Below, piece after piece: positions 15,717 to 23,027 of a stretch of DNA of 40,700 nucleotides. The DNA comes from a virus: positions 1-40,700 of IMG/VR virus record IMGVR_UViG_3300023179_000225. One strand, 5' to 3'. The notes beneath the pieces were generated by a model. The model did not search any database. It was not told the origin of the DNA and saw nothing but the letters and a program-made list of their open reading frames with translations. The position numbers and the translations under genes are program-made. The stretch's first letter is position 1. Every line of letters begins with the position of its first letter.

Positions 15717-16367
15717 TTATACACCAGTACCAGTAGCAATACCACCGTTTCCTGGTAGTCTTGATCTGATTTCCTGAGTTGGGACAACAATACCAACACC
15801 AGTTCCTTTTGGAATCTGTATACAGTTATCTGGTTGTATTGTTAAATCAATAGTTTGTGGAGCAGCCTCAGCATAGCTCAAACTCTGCCAATTACATTGT
15901 GTTACATAGCATCCATAGCACTCCCAAGTTTCTAAAACATTAGGATTAAACGCACCGTTACCACCTTCTGTTATTTCAATTCTCATTAGGAATTTATAAT
16001 CAGCAGCGGCAGCAGCACTAGCTTGCTCGAAGAAATCAAACTGTTTCTGCATTTGTTCACCGACCAGTCTGCTAACATTACCACTTTGATCGTCTCTAAG
16101 TACAACTTGGATAGTCTGCCATGTAACTTTACCCGCATAATTAATCTTACTATTGTAAGTTTCAATTACTTGATTTTGAAACTGGGCATTTGGTTTGGCC
16201 GCAGTTTGTACTTGCTTGGTAAGTTCTGTAGTTGGTGTACTAGTTCCAAAGTTCTCAAACATAATTCTAAAACGATATTTGAGTTTAGGCATTAACATGC
16301 CTTGTGTTGTTGCGCTAGAATCACTAGCTAGTGGTACTGTAAATTTGTTTAATGTTGCGATTGCCAT
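15717..16367 (-). CDS. 19: tail tube protein gp19
   Basis: 216 aa (T4 gp19 is 163; aquatic T4-like homologues are about 200). LKYRFRIMFENFG opens the tube fold. The middle has TWQTIQVVLRDDQSGNVSRLVGEQMQKQFDFF, and the end has ETWECYGCYVTQCNWQSLSYAEAAPQTIDLTIQPDN, the conserved C-terminal beta segment of gp19 proteins. It polymerises into the inner tube of the contractile tail. It lies directly after the sheath gene gp18, has a CATAAATA late box and a GGAG ribosome site upstream, and a strong terminator downstream, so it can be made as its own abundant transcript. Confidence 0.92.
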   Translation of the reverse strand: MAIATLNKFTVPLASDSSATTQGMLMPKLKYRFRIMFENFGTSTPTTELTKQVQTAAKPNAQFQNQVIETYNSKINYAGKVTWQTIQVVLRDDQSGNVSRLVGEQMQKQFDFFEQASAAAAADYKFLMRIEITEGGNGAFNPNVLETWECYGCYVTQCNWQSLSYAEAAPQTIDLTIQPDNCIQIPKGTGVGIVVPTQEIRSRLPGNGGIATGTGV

Positions 16368-16388
16368 AGTTTCAAGCTCCGTTATTAT

Positions 16389-16396
16389 TATTTATG
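16389..16396 (-). promoter_or_regulatory. late-promoter-like CATAAATA at gp19
   Basis: Seven of eight bases match TATAAATA. It lies 21 nt before the gp19 ATG, leaving room for a short leader with a GGAG ribosome site. This is the best-placed late-promoter candidate in the window. Confidence 0.55.
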
Positions 16397-16398
16397 TC

Positions 16399-19300
16399 TT
16401 ATAGACCAGCAATTTCACCAGTATTCTTCAATCTCAGAGGAATATATATAAATTCCACTGCTTTAACTGGTTCAATGGCAACATCTACCCAAAGTTCACC
16501 CTTATCAATTCTACTTGGCGTATTATTTGAATCATCACAGACCACGATATAATCATATAATGCTCTTTGACCGACTAATTCAAGCATGAGACTTTCAATA
16601 GCACCTCTTATTTCGTCTCTTGTGATTTTATCATTAGGTTCAAAAATGTAAGGTTTAGCTAAAATATCAAGTTGTCTACGTAGGTATAATACAAGTCTTG
16701 ACACATTAATTCTATCCATAGCACTTGAGATCTTAGCTCTTGTCTTTTGACCGAAATTAACTAATCCTGCACCTGTAAAGAATGTTATAGGATTAATTTT
16801 AACTTCATATAATGTATCACGTTGTCCTGTATTTAGGGCAACTGTTACAAATTCACCTTCTTTACCTACATATCCTACACTTGTAGCATTTGTAATTCCA
16901 CCCCTACGTGTACCTGCTGGGGCGAACCAAGGAAAACTTACAGCATCACTTACGGCTATAGTTCTTAAAATCATATGACTTGGTGGAACAACAATATTAC
17001 GACCAAAATTATCACTAGTGAATCCCCATGGATAGAACATACCTAAATATTCATCATAGCTAGCACCACCTAAATCATTATCTTCTACTGATAACTTAAG
17101 ATTGTCGCCCCAAGCTTTCAAACTTGTAGCATCTGGAGTTAATCTTGATGGAGTATCACCTACTATAAATGCTGTTAATCCTCTGTCAAAATTCAAGCTA
17201 ATTAATTCACCAATTAGTTCTGGATATCCTGGACAAGCACTTAAATTGAATATTCTAGCCTCTTCCCTGATATCTTTTGATGTGTTTACTACTTTTTGTA
17301 ATGAATCAATTACTACTCTACGCTGAGCTAATCTACCGAAATTACCAGAACCATCTTGTTTATTTCCACTTATAGTTACCCAACGATGTGGATAATAGTT
17401 GCTCATAATTGGATTATAGGCATCCCCGTTACCGTCAATTAACTTAATTCTTACATTTCTTGTATTTGTATCAATATAGTTGTGTACGAACTTTTTAACA
17501 TTAAAACCACTACGTCTCATATTCCAAAGTAACATACCTTTTGGATACAGTGCAGGATCTGGACAATCTGGATCTACATGATCTGATAATAATAAATCTG
17601 CTATTCTACCAGCTTCCTTGCCTTGACCTGTAGTATTCCATCTTGCATCAAAAAAGATTATACCCTCTTCACTTGTTTGATCTGATGTATTAACTAATAC
17701 CCATCTAGTTACAATTGGTCCTGGTTTACTATTATCAAATCTAAATAATCTAGGATATGCGTCAATGTCACTAATATCAACCCATAAATCATAGTCAACG
17801 AGTGGGCTTACTCCATCACTTTGTTTAGAAGGTGCGCCTGAACTTACAATTGGGCCAGCAGCATTGGTGTTAGGATATAATTCTCTATACCCTACCCATT
17901 TTTGTCCATTGTGAACCATAATATCTACATCTTCTGTAATACTATTATACCATAAAGTCTGATCAACTGTTAAGCTTGTTACAGGTTCAAAAGATGCTGT
18001 ATACTTTAATGGCTCCCATAATGATGCTGTAAATCTATAATCACCACCATAAGCGTCAAAATCATAAAGATTAGGATTTGTTTCTCCGGCAAACATGACT
18101 TCGATCATATCAGTACCAGATACTCCTGTTTCATCTTGAATTCTAAAATCGTTGCCCAATCTATGACGAATAACAACTTTGTTTTCTGAATTGACTTCAG
18201 CAATTAAATTATCAAAACCAATATTATTAATCGCACCAGCAATGCCATCTGCATCATCTGCTGTATTTGTTAACATATAAGATACTAACTTAGAAGTTGA
18301 TAACTGATCTGTGCCAGCTAATCCTTCTGCCATTCTAAATTCAATATAATCACCTGCACTTAATCCAGGAAAAATATTTTCTTCAATTCTTATGCTAGTT
18401 ACAATTGTAGCACCAGATGCTCTTTTTCTAAAAATTCTATAGTCTGCTATAGCCTTCTTATCTGGGAAAGGTATTTGAATCCATTGACTACTTGGTGGTT
18501 CATTGGTTCCTAAACTACTTGTGTGACTAGTAACACATCTATAGGATAAACCAGCATAAAATACTTTATCACCTACGTCGTAATTTTCATTATCAGCCCA
18601 ATTATCGATATTACCAGAATGTAAACTTGTTTCACCTTCTTCTACATTATATTTTGCGTATAAAGAACCTACACTTAATCTAGAGCCACCTGATTTGTCT
18701 AATTCATAAATGGCGCTATGGCCGTTAGCAGCAAATACTACAGGCATTCTTACCCATGTTTTACTTTCTGTACTGTATCTTTTAACATTTAAACTTATAC
18801 CATTACTTGGTTCTGTGCTTTTTATCCAAACACTACCACTAGGTCTTGGAGTTGAATCTGTTAGTTTAAATTGAGGAACTTGTGTGTGTTTACTAGTCAC
18901 AAGGACTGGAGAATTCAATGTGCCTACCGTCAATCCTAGATCAGGAATAGCATTACCGGATATACTAGCATTTTGAACAAATCTACTTAAGTATAAAGCC
19001 AATCTTCCATTCTTTGTTACACCAGCTTTTAAATAGTCACTGAAGGAATTAATTTCATTGGCTATATCTTCAGCGGTACCTTTTGTGATGGATAAATTTT
19101 CTAAGGCTGATGATCCATAGGCATTAAATGTAAGTATTCTTGGATTACCATTCGTAAAGGCAGTCAACAGAGGAGATAAATCAGCTTTTGAAGATACAGC
19201 TACTGGCCAACTTTCTGCCCAATCTTCACTACCAACCTTTACCCATGTTCCGGACTGTAGTCCAAACATATTACCTGGACTCTTAAACCATAATACATCT

Positions 19301-19935
19301 TGATCAGCATACTCAGTGTCCAAATTATGTAAACTAACAACTGCGTAATCACCAATTGATCCTACACTAGCCTTAGGTGTATAATCTTGACCATTATAGT
19401 CAACTACTTTTTTGGTATCATTTATGATTAAAGGAGTTCTTTTAATAAAAGTTTGACCTAACCCTGTTCCTTTAGGATCACCATTCCACTCAAATACGCC
19501 CCAATTACTAACCCTCAAATCTAACCAGTGCGTTCCATTGTTGGCTTCTGATTCTGGTGTTACTGCTCTAGCATTAATGGCAGCTAAATCAATATCAGCT
19601 CTTACAACATAGACCCTATTGCTTACACCTAAATAACTATATGCTGCCGCTAACCCATATTCATTTTGCTCACCAGCATGAATTGGATTGTTGTTTATAT
19701 CTGTTTTGAATTGGGCTATACCAAACGTCTCTGATAGATCTCTCTGGCTAGTGATCAGATAGACCAAGCCCGCATTGGCTTTTAATGTGCCAGGAGCAGT
19801 GCCTGTATTAGCTCCATTTGGTTTATTTTCTGCTGTTGCTATAACAATTAAAGGTACAGTGCTAGGGGCTGCTGGAGTATAAAAACTCTCGTCTGTTACA
19901 GTTACTATAGCACCAGGTGATATAAGTTTTGCCAT
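16399..19935 (-). CDS. 18: tail sheath protein gp18, enlarged, with CBM-like insert
   Basis: 1178 aa, against 659 for T4 gp18. The N-terminus (LISPGAIVTVTDESF, then APSTVPLIVIATAENKPNG, SQRDLSETFG, YLGVSNRVYVVRADID) and the last 350 residues (FGQKTRAKISSAMDRINVSRLVLYLRRQLD and the DYIVVCDDSNNTPSRIDKGE-type ending) are standard sheath core. Residues about 200-800 are extra domains on the outer surface. One of them, W446-W485 (GDKVFYAGLSYRC, HTSSLG, PP, W), matches the chitin/cellulose-binding CBM5/12-like modules repeated in the giant fibre. Contraction of this protein drives the tube through the host envelope. A GCTAAATA box and an AGGAG ribosome site lie upstream. Confidence 0.95.
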   Translation of the reverse strand: MAKLISPGAIVTVTDESFYTPAAPSTVPLIVIATAENKPNGANTGTAPGTLKANAGLVYLITSQRDLSETFGIAQFKTDINNNPIHAGEQNEYGLAAAYSYLGVSNRVYVVRADIDLAAINARAVTPESEANNGTHWLDLRVSNWGVFEWNGDPKGTGLGQTFIKRTPLIINDTKKVVDYNGQDYTPKASVGSIGDYAVVSLHNLDTEYADQDVLWFKSPGNMFGLQSGTWVKVGSEDWAESWPVAVSSKADLSPLLTAFTNGNPRILTFNAYGSSALENLSITKGTAEDIANEINSFSDYLKAGVTKNGRLALYLSRFVQNASISGNAIPDLGLTVGTLNSPVLVTSKHTQVPQFKLTDSTPRPSGSVWIKSTEPSNGISLNVKRYSTESKTWVRMPVVFAANGHSAIYELDKSGGSRLSVGSLYAKYNVEEGETSLHSGNIDNWADNENYDVGDKVFYAGLSYRCVTSHTSSLGTNEPPSSQWIQIPFPDKKAIADYRIFRKRASGATIVTSIRIEENIFPGLSAGDYIEFRMAEGLAGTDQLSTSKLVSYMLTNTADDADGIAGAINNIGFDNLIAEVNSENKVVIRHRLGNDFRIQDETGVSGTDMIEVMFAGETNPNLYDFDAYGGDYRFTASLWEPLKYTASFEPVTSLTVDQTLWYNSITEDVDIMVHNGQKWVGYRELYPNTNAAGPIVSSGAPSKQSDGVSPLVDYDLWVDISDIDAYPRLFRFDNSKPGPIVTRWVLVNTSDQTSEEGIIFFDARWNTTGQGKEAGRIADLLLSDHVDPDCPDPALYPKGMLLWNMRRSGFNVKKFVHNYIDTNTRNVRIKLIDGNGDAYNPIMSNYYPHRWVTISGNKQDGSGNFGRLAQRRVVIDSLQKVVNTSKDIREEARIFNLSACPGYPELIGELISLNFDRGLTAFIVGDTPSRLTPDATSLKAWGDNLKLSVEDNDLGGASYDEYLGMFYPWGFTSDNFGRNIVVPPSHMILRTIAVSDAVSFPWFAPAGTRRGGITNATSVGYVGKEGEFVTVALNTGQRDTLYEVKINPITFFTGAGLVNFGQKTRAKISSAMDRINVSRLVLYLRRQLDILAKPYIFEPNDKITRDEIRGAIESLMLELVGQRALYDYIVVCDDSNNTPSRIDKGELWVDVAIEPVKAVEFIYIPLRLKNTGEIAGL

Positions 19936-19955
19936 TGCTAGATTTCTCCTAAATC

Positions 19956-19984
19956 TTACTCAAGTATTTAGCACAATTGAGTAA
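19956..19984 (-). promoter_or_regulatory. hairpin enclosing a late-promoter-like box before gp18
   Basis: Arms TTACTCAA (19956-19963) and TTGAGTAA (19977-19984) pair perfectly around a 13-nt loop that contains GCTAAATA (19965-19972 on the minus strand). The structure lies between gp1 and gp18, 20 bp before the gp18 ATG. It could end the gp1 transcript, regulate gp18, or be a protein-binding dyad over the promoter. Confidence 0.45.
19965..19972 (-). promoter_or_regulatory. late-promoter-like GCTAAATA at gp18
   Basis: The TAAATA core lies 29 nt before the gp18 ATG, within the loop of the 19956-19984 hairpin. AGGAG follows, so a conventional leader is possible. Confidence 0.45.
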
Positions 19985-20015
19985 AAATGCTTGATTGATT
20001 AAGGAGAACTAGTAC

Positions 20016-20684
20016 TTATGCCGTAGTTGAATATAAAAAAGTGACTGTGTTATCAGTTTTAAAACTAAGTTTATTTAATATAATACTTTCAATTTGATCA
20101 TATAGGTTGTTTAAACTGCTATTATTATCAATGACAATGTCAAATTCTGTACCTATCCATTTCCATTCACTAGGGTGTACACCTAGATCTTCCATATATT
20201 TTATAGATTTTTTATTACCATTATTTGCTTCTAAAGCAACATCGTACCAAGAAGGTATATCACCTCTTTGAACACAAATAATTAATCCTTCGTTATTCTT
20301 TATTGCTTTTATCTCGTTAGGAAATCTACAATCACTTATGACCACATTATCTTTGCTAGTGCGTAATTTATTTTCTAAACTGGCTATCCATATATCGTCA
20401 TGAAATCCTTGGCGGCAAACTTCTGTACCCCAATTCTGTAATACCCACCTTGGTGTGATTTTCATACCTAGACGATTACTCCACCAAAAATCTACTTGCT
20501 CACGCCATTCTCTACTCTGCTTGGTACGCCCTTCCAACATATCTCTATCCCATCCAAACACAGCAGCTACAGCATCTTTCAAACTACGAGCAAAGCTCTC
20601 TCTTCTAAATTCATGAAAATTCACCAAGTAATCAGCTACAGTATCTTTACCACTTCCAATAAGACCGCATATCCCAATGATCAT
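20016..20684 (-). CDS. 1: deoxynucleoside monophosphate kinase gp1
   Basis: 222 aa (T4 gp1 is 241). The P-loop GLIGSGKDT (7-15) is followed by DYLV and F-x-R-x-SFARSLKDAVAAVFGWDRDMLEG, then WREQVDFWW and TPRWVLQNWGTEVCR, the block typical of T4 gp1 dNMP kinases, and VISDCRFPNEI. It phosphorylates dNMPs (in T4 dGMP, dTMP and 5-hydroxymethyl-dCMP) to diphosphates for DNA synthesis. It lies between structural genes here, away from thyX, and shares a short gap with the Cys-rich mini-protein upstream. Confidence 0.9.
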   Translation of the reverse strand: MIIGICGLIGSGKDTVADYLVNFHEFRRESFARSLKDAVAAVFGWDRDMLEGRTKQSREWREQVDFWWSNRLGMKITPRWVLQNWGTEVCRQGFHDDIWIASLENKLRTSKDNVVISDCRFPNEIKAIKNNEGLIICVQRGDIPSWYDVALEANNGNKKSIKYMEDLGVHPSEWKWIGTEFDIVIDNNSSLNNLYDQIESIILNKLSFKTDNTVTFLYSTTA

Positions 20685-20685
20685 A

Positions 20686-20889
20686 TTAATCCTTTATCAA
20701 ATAAAAATCTTTTACTGTAGGATCTTCAGCTGATATAGTCCATTTTTCTAATGGACACTCACTTGTGCTCCAAACAACCTTAGCTGGCACAAAACATAAG
20801 CACTCATTACAAAATTTAAAAGAATTAAATCTATCACAAGTCTTACAAATACTGTATCTTTCTTCAGCAATTTTTTTATTAACAAGCAC
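20686..20889 (-). CDS. Cys-rich mini-protein, probable zinc-binding
   Basis: 67 aa with a GTG start; an AAGGAT ribosome-site candidate lies 8-9 nt upstream. The Cys pattern is C15-x2-C18, C27-x2-C30-x-C32 and C45, followed by PLEKW. The first two pairs can coordinate a zinc ion as a treble-clef or ribbon-like finger. Similar mini-proteins of unknown function occur in T4-like aquatic phages. It ends just before gp1 starts, so the two are probably co-transcribed. Confidence 0.65.
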   Translation of the reverse strand: MLVNKKIAEERYSICKTCDRFNSFKFCNECLCFVPAKVVWSTSECPLEKWTISAEDPTVKDFYLIKD

Positions 20890-20942
20890 CTCAGATCCTT
20901 ATTATATTATGTATTTTTAAAGACTATTTGTCAAGATTAGTT

Positions 20943-21710
20943 TTAACCGATAATAAATGTATAACCTGTGCCACCAGCAACATATGTATCTATTTCTTTT
21001 TCCAATTTTTCAATTTCCTCTTTGGCTGCTGATTTTAAATCTGATCCATTTAGTCCGCCTGCCCCCCCAGGACCCGCGATTTGACTAAATTTACTTCTAG
21101 CTTCGCCCAACATCATCTTACAGTTGGCCAATGTATAATCCTTAAACCAAGGACTGGCATAAGGATCTTGTAATAAAATATAATCTGGTCTATGATTATA
21201 TCCTCTAATTAATACCTGCTCGCCCTCAGCATAAGGTCTTTGAAGTATTCTTAAAGTATGTGTTGTTGGTATCCACTGGAATTCAATAAAAGCACCAAAC
21301 ATACGCCCTACTAATTCCTGATATTGAGCAAACATATCATAAGTAGCAATACCTCCTAACATAGTACTATTCAACAAATATGTATTTGTATAAGCTAGGT
21401 TAAAAGGTTCAAATTGAGTACCGCCACTGCCGCCTGCTGTGCGACTACCTATAGTACGACGGAATATGCTACGTACTTCTATAATTTCTTTAGGCAATCT
21501 ATAATCATTAGTGTCTTCTTTTAGCTCTAAAAAATAGTATGCTTCTTCTACAGCATTCGGACTTTTTTGACGATACTTAGCTAGAGCACGATCTAAAGCA
21601 ATTTCATAATGTTCAGGATCCAATTCTACATCAACCATACCATCGCCTAGCATGGTCCTTACATACTTGTAAACATTTTCACGTTCTTCTATAACAGGGT
21701 TCTTAGACAT
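20943..21710 (-). CDS. 13: neck protein gp13
   Basis: 255 aa from ATG at 21710 (T4 gp13 is 309). I chose this ATG over the one 18 nt upstream because AGGAG lies 8-9 nt before it and the frame then begins MSKNPVIEE. The N-terminal VRTMLGDGMVDVELDPEHYEIALDRAL matches the T4 gp13 helix region ([25 protein letters not shown]), and the C-terminus EKLEKEIDTYVAG...FIIG matches T4's [21 protein letters not shown]. It forms part of the neck that closes the filled head and receives the tail. It is transcribed divergently from the gp14 gene next to it. Confidence 0.85.
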   Translation of the reverse strand: MSKNPVIEERENVYKYVRTMLGDGMVDVELDPEHYEIALDRALAKYRQKSPNAVEEAYYFLELKEDTNDYRLPKEIIEVRSIFRRTIGSRTAGGSGGTQFEPFNLAYTNTYLLNSTMLGGIATYDMFAQYQELVGRMFGAFIEFQWIPTTHTLRILQRPYAEGEQVLIRGYNHRPDYILLQDPYASPWFKDYTLANCKMMLGEARSKFSQIAGPGGAGGLNGSDLKSAAKEEIEKLEKEIDTYVAGGTGYTFIIG

Positions 21711-21727
21711 ATTTCGATCTCCTAACA

Positions 21728-21735
21728 TATTTAGC
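21728..21735 (-). promoter_or_regulatory. late-promoter-like GCTAAATA at gp13
   Basis: The TAAATA core lies 17 nt before the preferred gp13 ATG, with AGGAG in between. It is back to back with the box at 21739-21746 that faces gp14, so the 40-bp region between the genes would serve both. Confidence 0.5.
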
Positions 21736-21738
21736 TAT

Positions 21739-21746
21739 GATAAATA
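21739..21746 (+). promoter_or_regulatory. late-promoter-like GATAAATA at gp14
   Basis: Seven of eight bases match TATAAATA, ending 4 nt before the gp14 ATG. No ribosome site lies between. If transcription starts about 6 nt past the box, the mRNA would be essentially leaderless. Confidence 0.45.
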
Positions 21747-21750
21747 CCAT

Positions 21751-22905
21751 ATGCCTCGCTTGAGCCTATATCGTCCAGAACGTGGAAACGACTTTAAATT
21801 CATTGATCGCCAGATCAGTGAAATGTTCAGCATTGGCGGCACAGATTTTTATCTACATAAATATCTTGGTTCTAACACGAGTCCAGAAAATGCCACAGCA
21901 GATCAACCTCATTATGCTGAACTAAAAGAAACTAATATACAAGATTTATTACTACTGGAAAACCGTGACCGTAAATATGACCCTAGCATTTATAAAATAA
22001 GGGGTCATTACCAAGTTCAAAATTTAGATTTTAATCTAAGCCAATTTGGGCTTTTTATAGACAATGATACTATATTTGCCACTGTTCATATAAATGATTG
22101 GATACGTACTGTAGGGCGTAAACCTCTTAGCGGTGATGTATTTGAATTACCTCATCTTGTAGATGAATTTGCTTTAAATGATTATAACATTGCCCTACCT
22201 AGATATTTTGTTATTGAAGATGTTAGTCGTGCTAGTGAAGGGTTCAGTCAAACTTGGTGGCCTCATTTATATAGATTAAAACTAAAGAAAATAACAGATA
22301 GTCAAGCATTCGCTGATATACTAGATAAGCCTGCCGGTGAAAATACTGATCAAACTCTACGTGAAATTTTAAGTACTAAATTACAAGAACTTGAAATAAA
22401 CGAAGCTATTCTTACACAAGCAGAAGCAGATGCTCCACAAAGTGGGTATGAGACACGACACTTGTTTACCTTAGGGGTAGATGAGCAAGGTAATCCAGTT
22501 TTAGAAACTGTTGATCAAAGTGATATAGACGCAAGTGATAGTCAATATGATGCTAGTAGAATATTTGGTAGGGCTCAGAGACCAGGATACGTAGGGCATT
22601 TAGTAGGCGATGGGTTTCCTCCTAATGGATATGAATTTGGTCATGGTATAAACTTTCCTACTGGTGCTGCTAAAGATGACTATTTTTTAAGAACAGATTT
22701 TTTACCTAATAGATTATTTAGATATGATGGAAAAAGATGGATCAAAACTGAGGATGCTGTAAGACATACATTGACAAATAATAATAACAGAAAAACTCAT
22801 AGATTAGGATTCATCAATAACGATAAAGTAAGCACCATTAATGGTGAACAAGTAGTAGAAAGACAAGCTCTAAGTAAAGTTTTGAAACCAAAGGCTGATC
22901 TATAA
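21751..22905 (+). CDS. 14: neck protein gp14
   Basis: 384 aa (T4 gp14 is 256). The body matches aquatic T4-like gp14: ISEMFSIGGTDFYLHKYLG near the start, YQVQNLDFNLSQFGLFIDNDTIFATVHINDW with R-P-L-x-GDVFELPHLVD, then YFVIEDVSRA and WWPHLYRLKLKKI. About 130 extra C-terminal residues include a YFLRTDFLPNRLFRYDGKRW segment. It is a neck component acting with gp13. Identity is inferred from this pattern and from the pairing with gp13 and gp15. It is unusual in being on the opposite strand from gp13. Confidence 0.7.
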   Translation: MPRLSLYRPERGNDFKFIDRQISEMFSIGGTDFYLHKYLGSNTSPENATADQPHYAELKETNIQDLLLLENRDRKYDPSIYKIRGHYQVQNLDFNLSQFGLFIDNDTIFATVHINDWIRTVGRKPLSGDVFELPHLVDEFALNDYNIALPRYFVIEDVSRASEGFSQTWWPHLYRLKLKKITDSQAFADILDKPAGENTDQTLREILSTKLQELEINEAILTQAEADAPQSGYETRHLFTLGVDEQGNPVLETVDQSDIDASDSQYDASRIFGRAQRPGYVGHLVGDGFPPNGYEFGHGINFPTGAAKDDYFLRTDFLPNRLFRYDGKRWIKTEDAVRHTLTNNNNRKTHRLGFINNDKVSTINGEQVVERQALSKVLKPKADL

Positions 22906-22927
22906 TGTATATCTATTTTAATAAATT

Positions 22928-22969
22928 GGAGGCTTCGGTTTGACGCCGTTGAATTATTATTCAGTTTTT
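22928..22969 (+). promoter_or_regulatory. gp15 ribosome site, TTG start and frameshift point
   Basis: GGAGG (22928-22932) stands 7 nt before TTG (22940), which opens a 12-codon frame reading MTPLNYYSVFL then TGA. Skipping one base at the TTTTTC run (22965-22970) moves it into the gp15 frame and gives S-V-F-Y-D-G-Q-I-R-R-Y-L, matching T4 gp15's YFYNSSFRRY. In its own frame the gp15 body has no ATG, GTG or TTG between the TGA at 22950-22952 and GTG at 23028. Confidence 0.6.
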
Positions 22970-23027
22970 CTATGACGGTCAAATAAGAAGATATCTAGTA
23001 CAAACCATAAGACTACTCAGCAACTTT

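Noticed and set aside
21711-21728. gp13 start at the upstream ATG (21728)
   Set aside because: That ATG overlaps the AGGAG ribosome site itself and has none upstream; the ATG at 21710 is correctly spaced from AGGAG.
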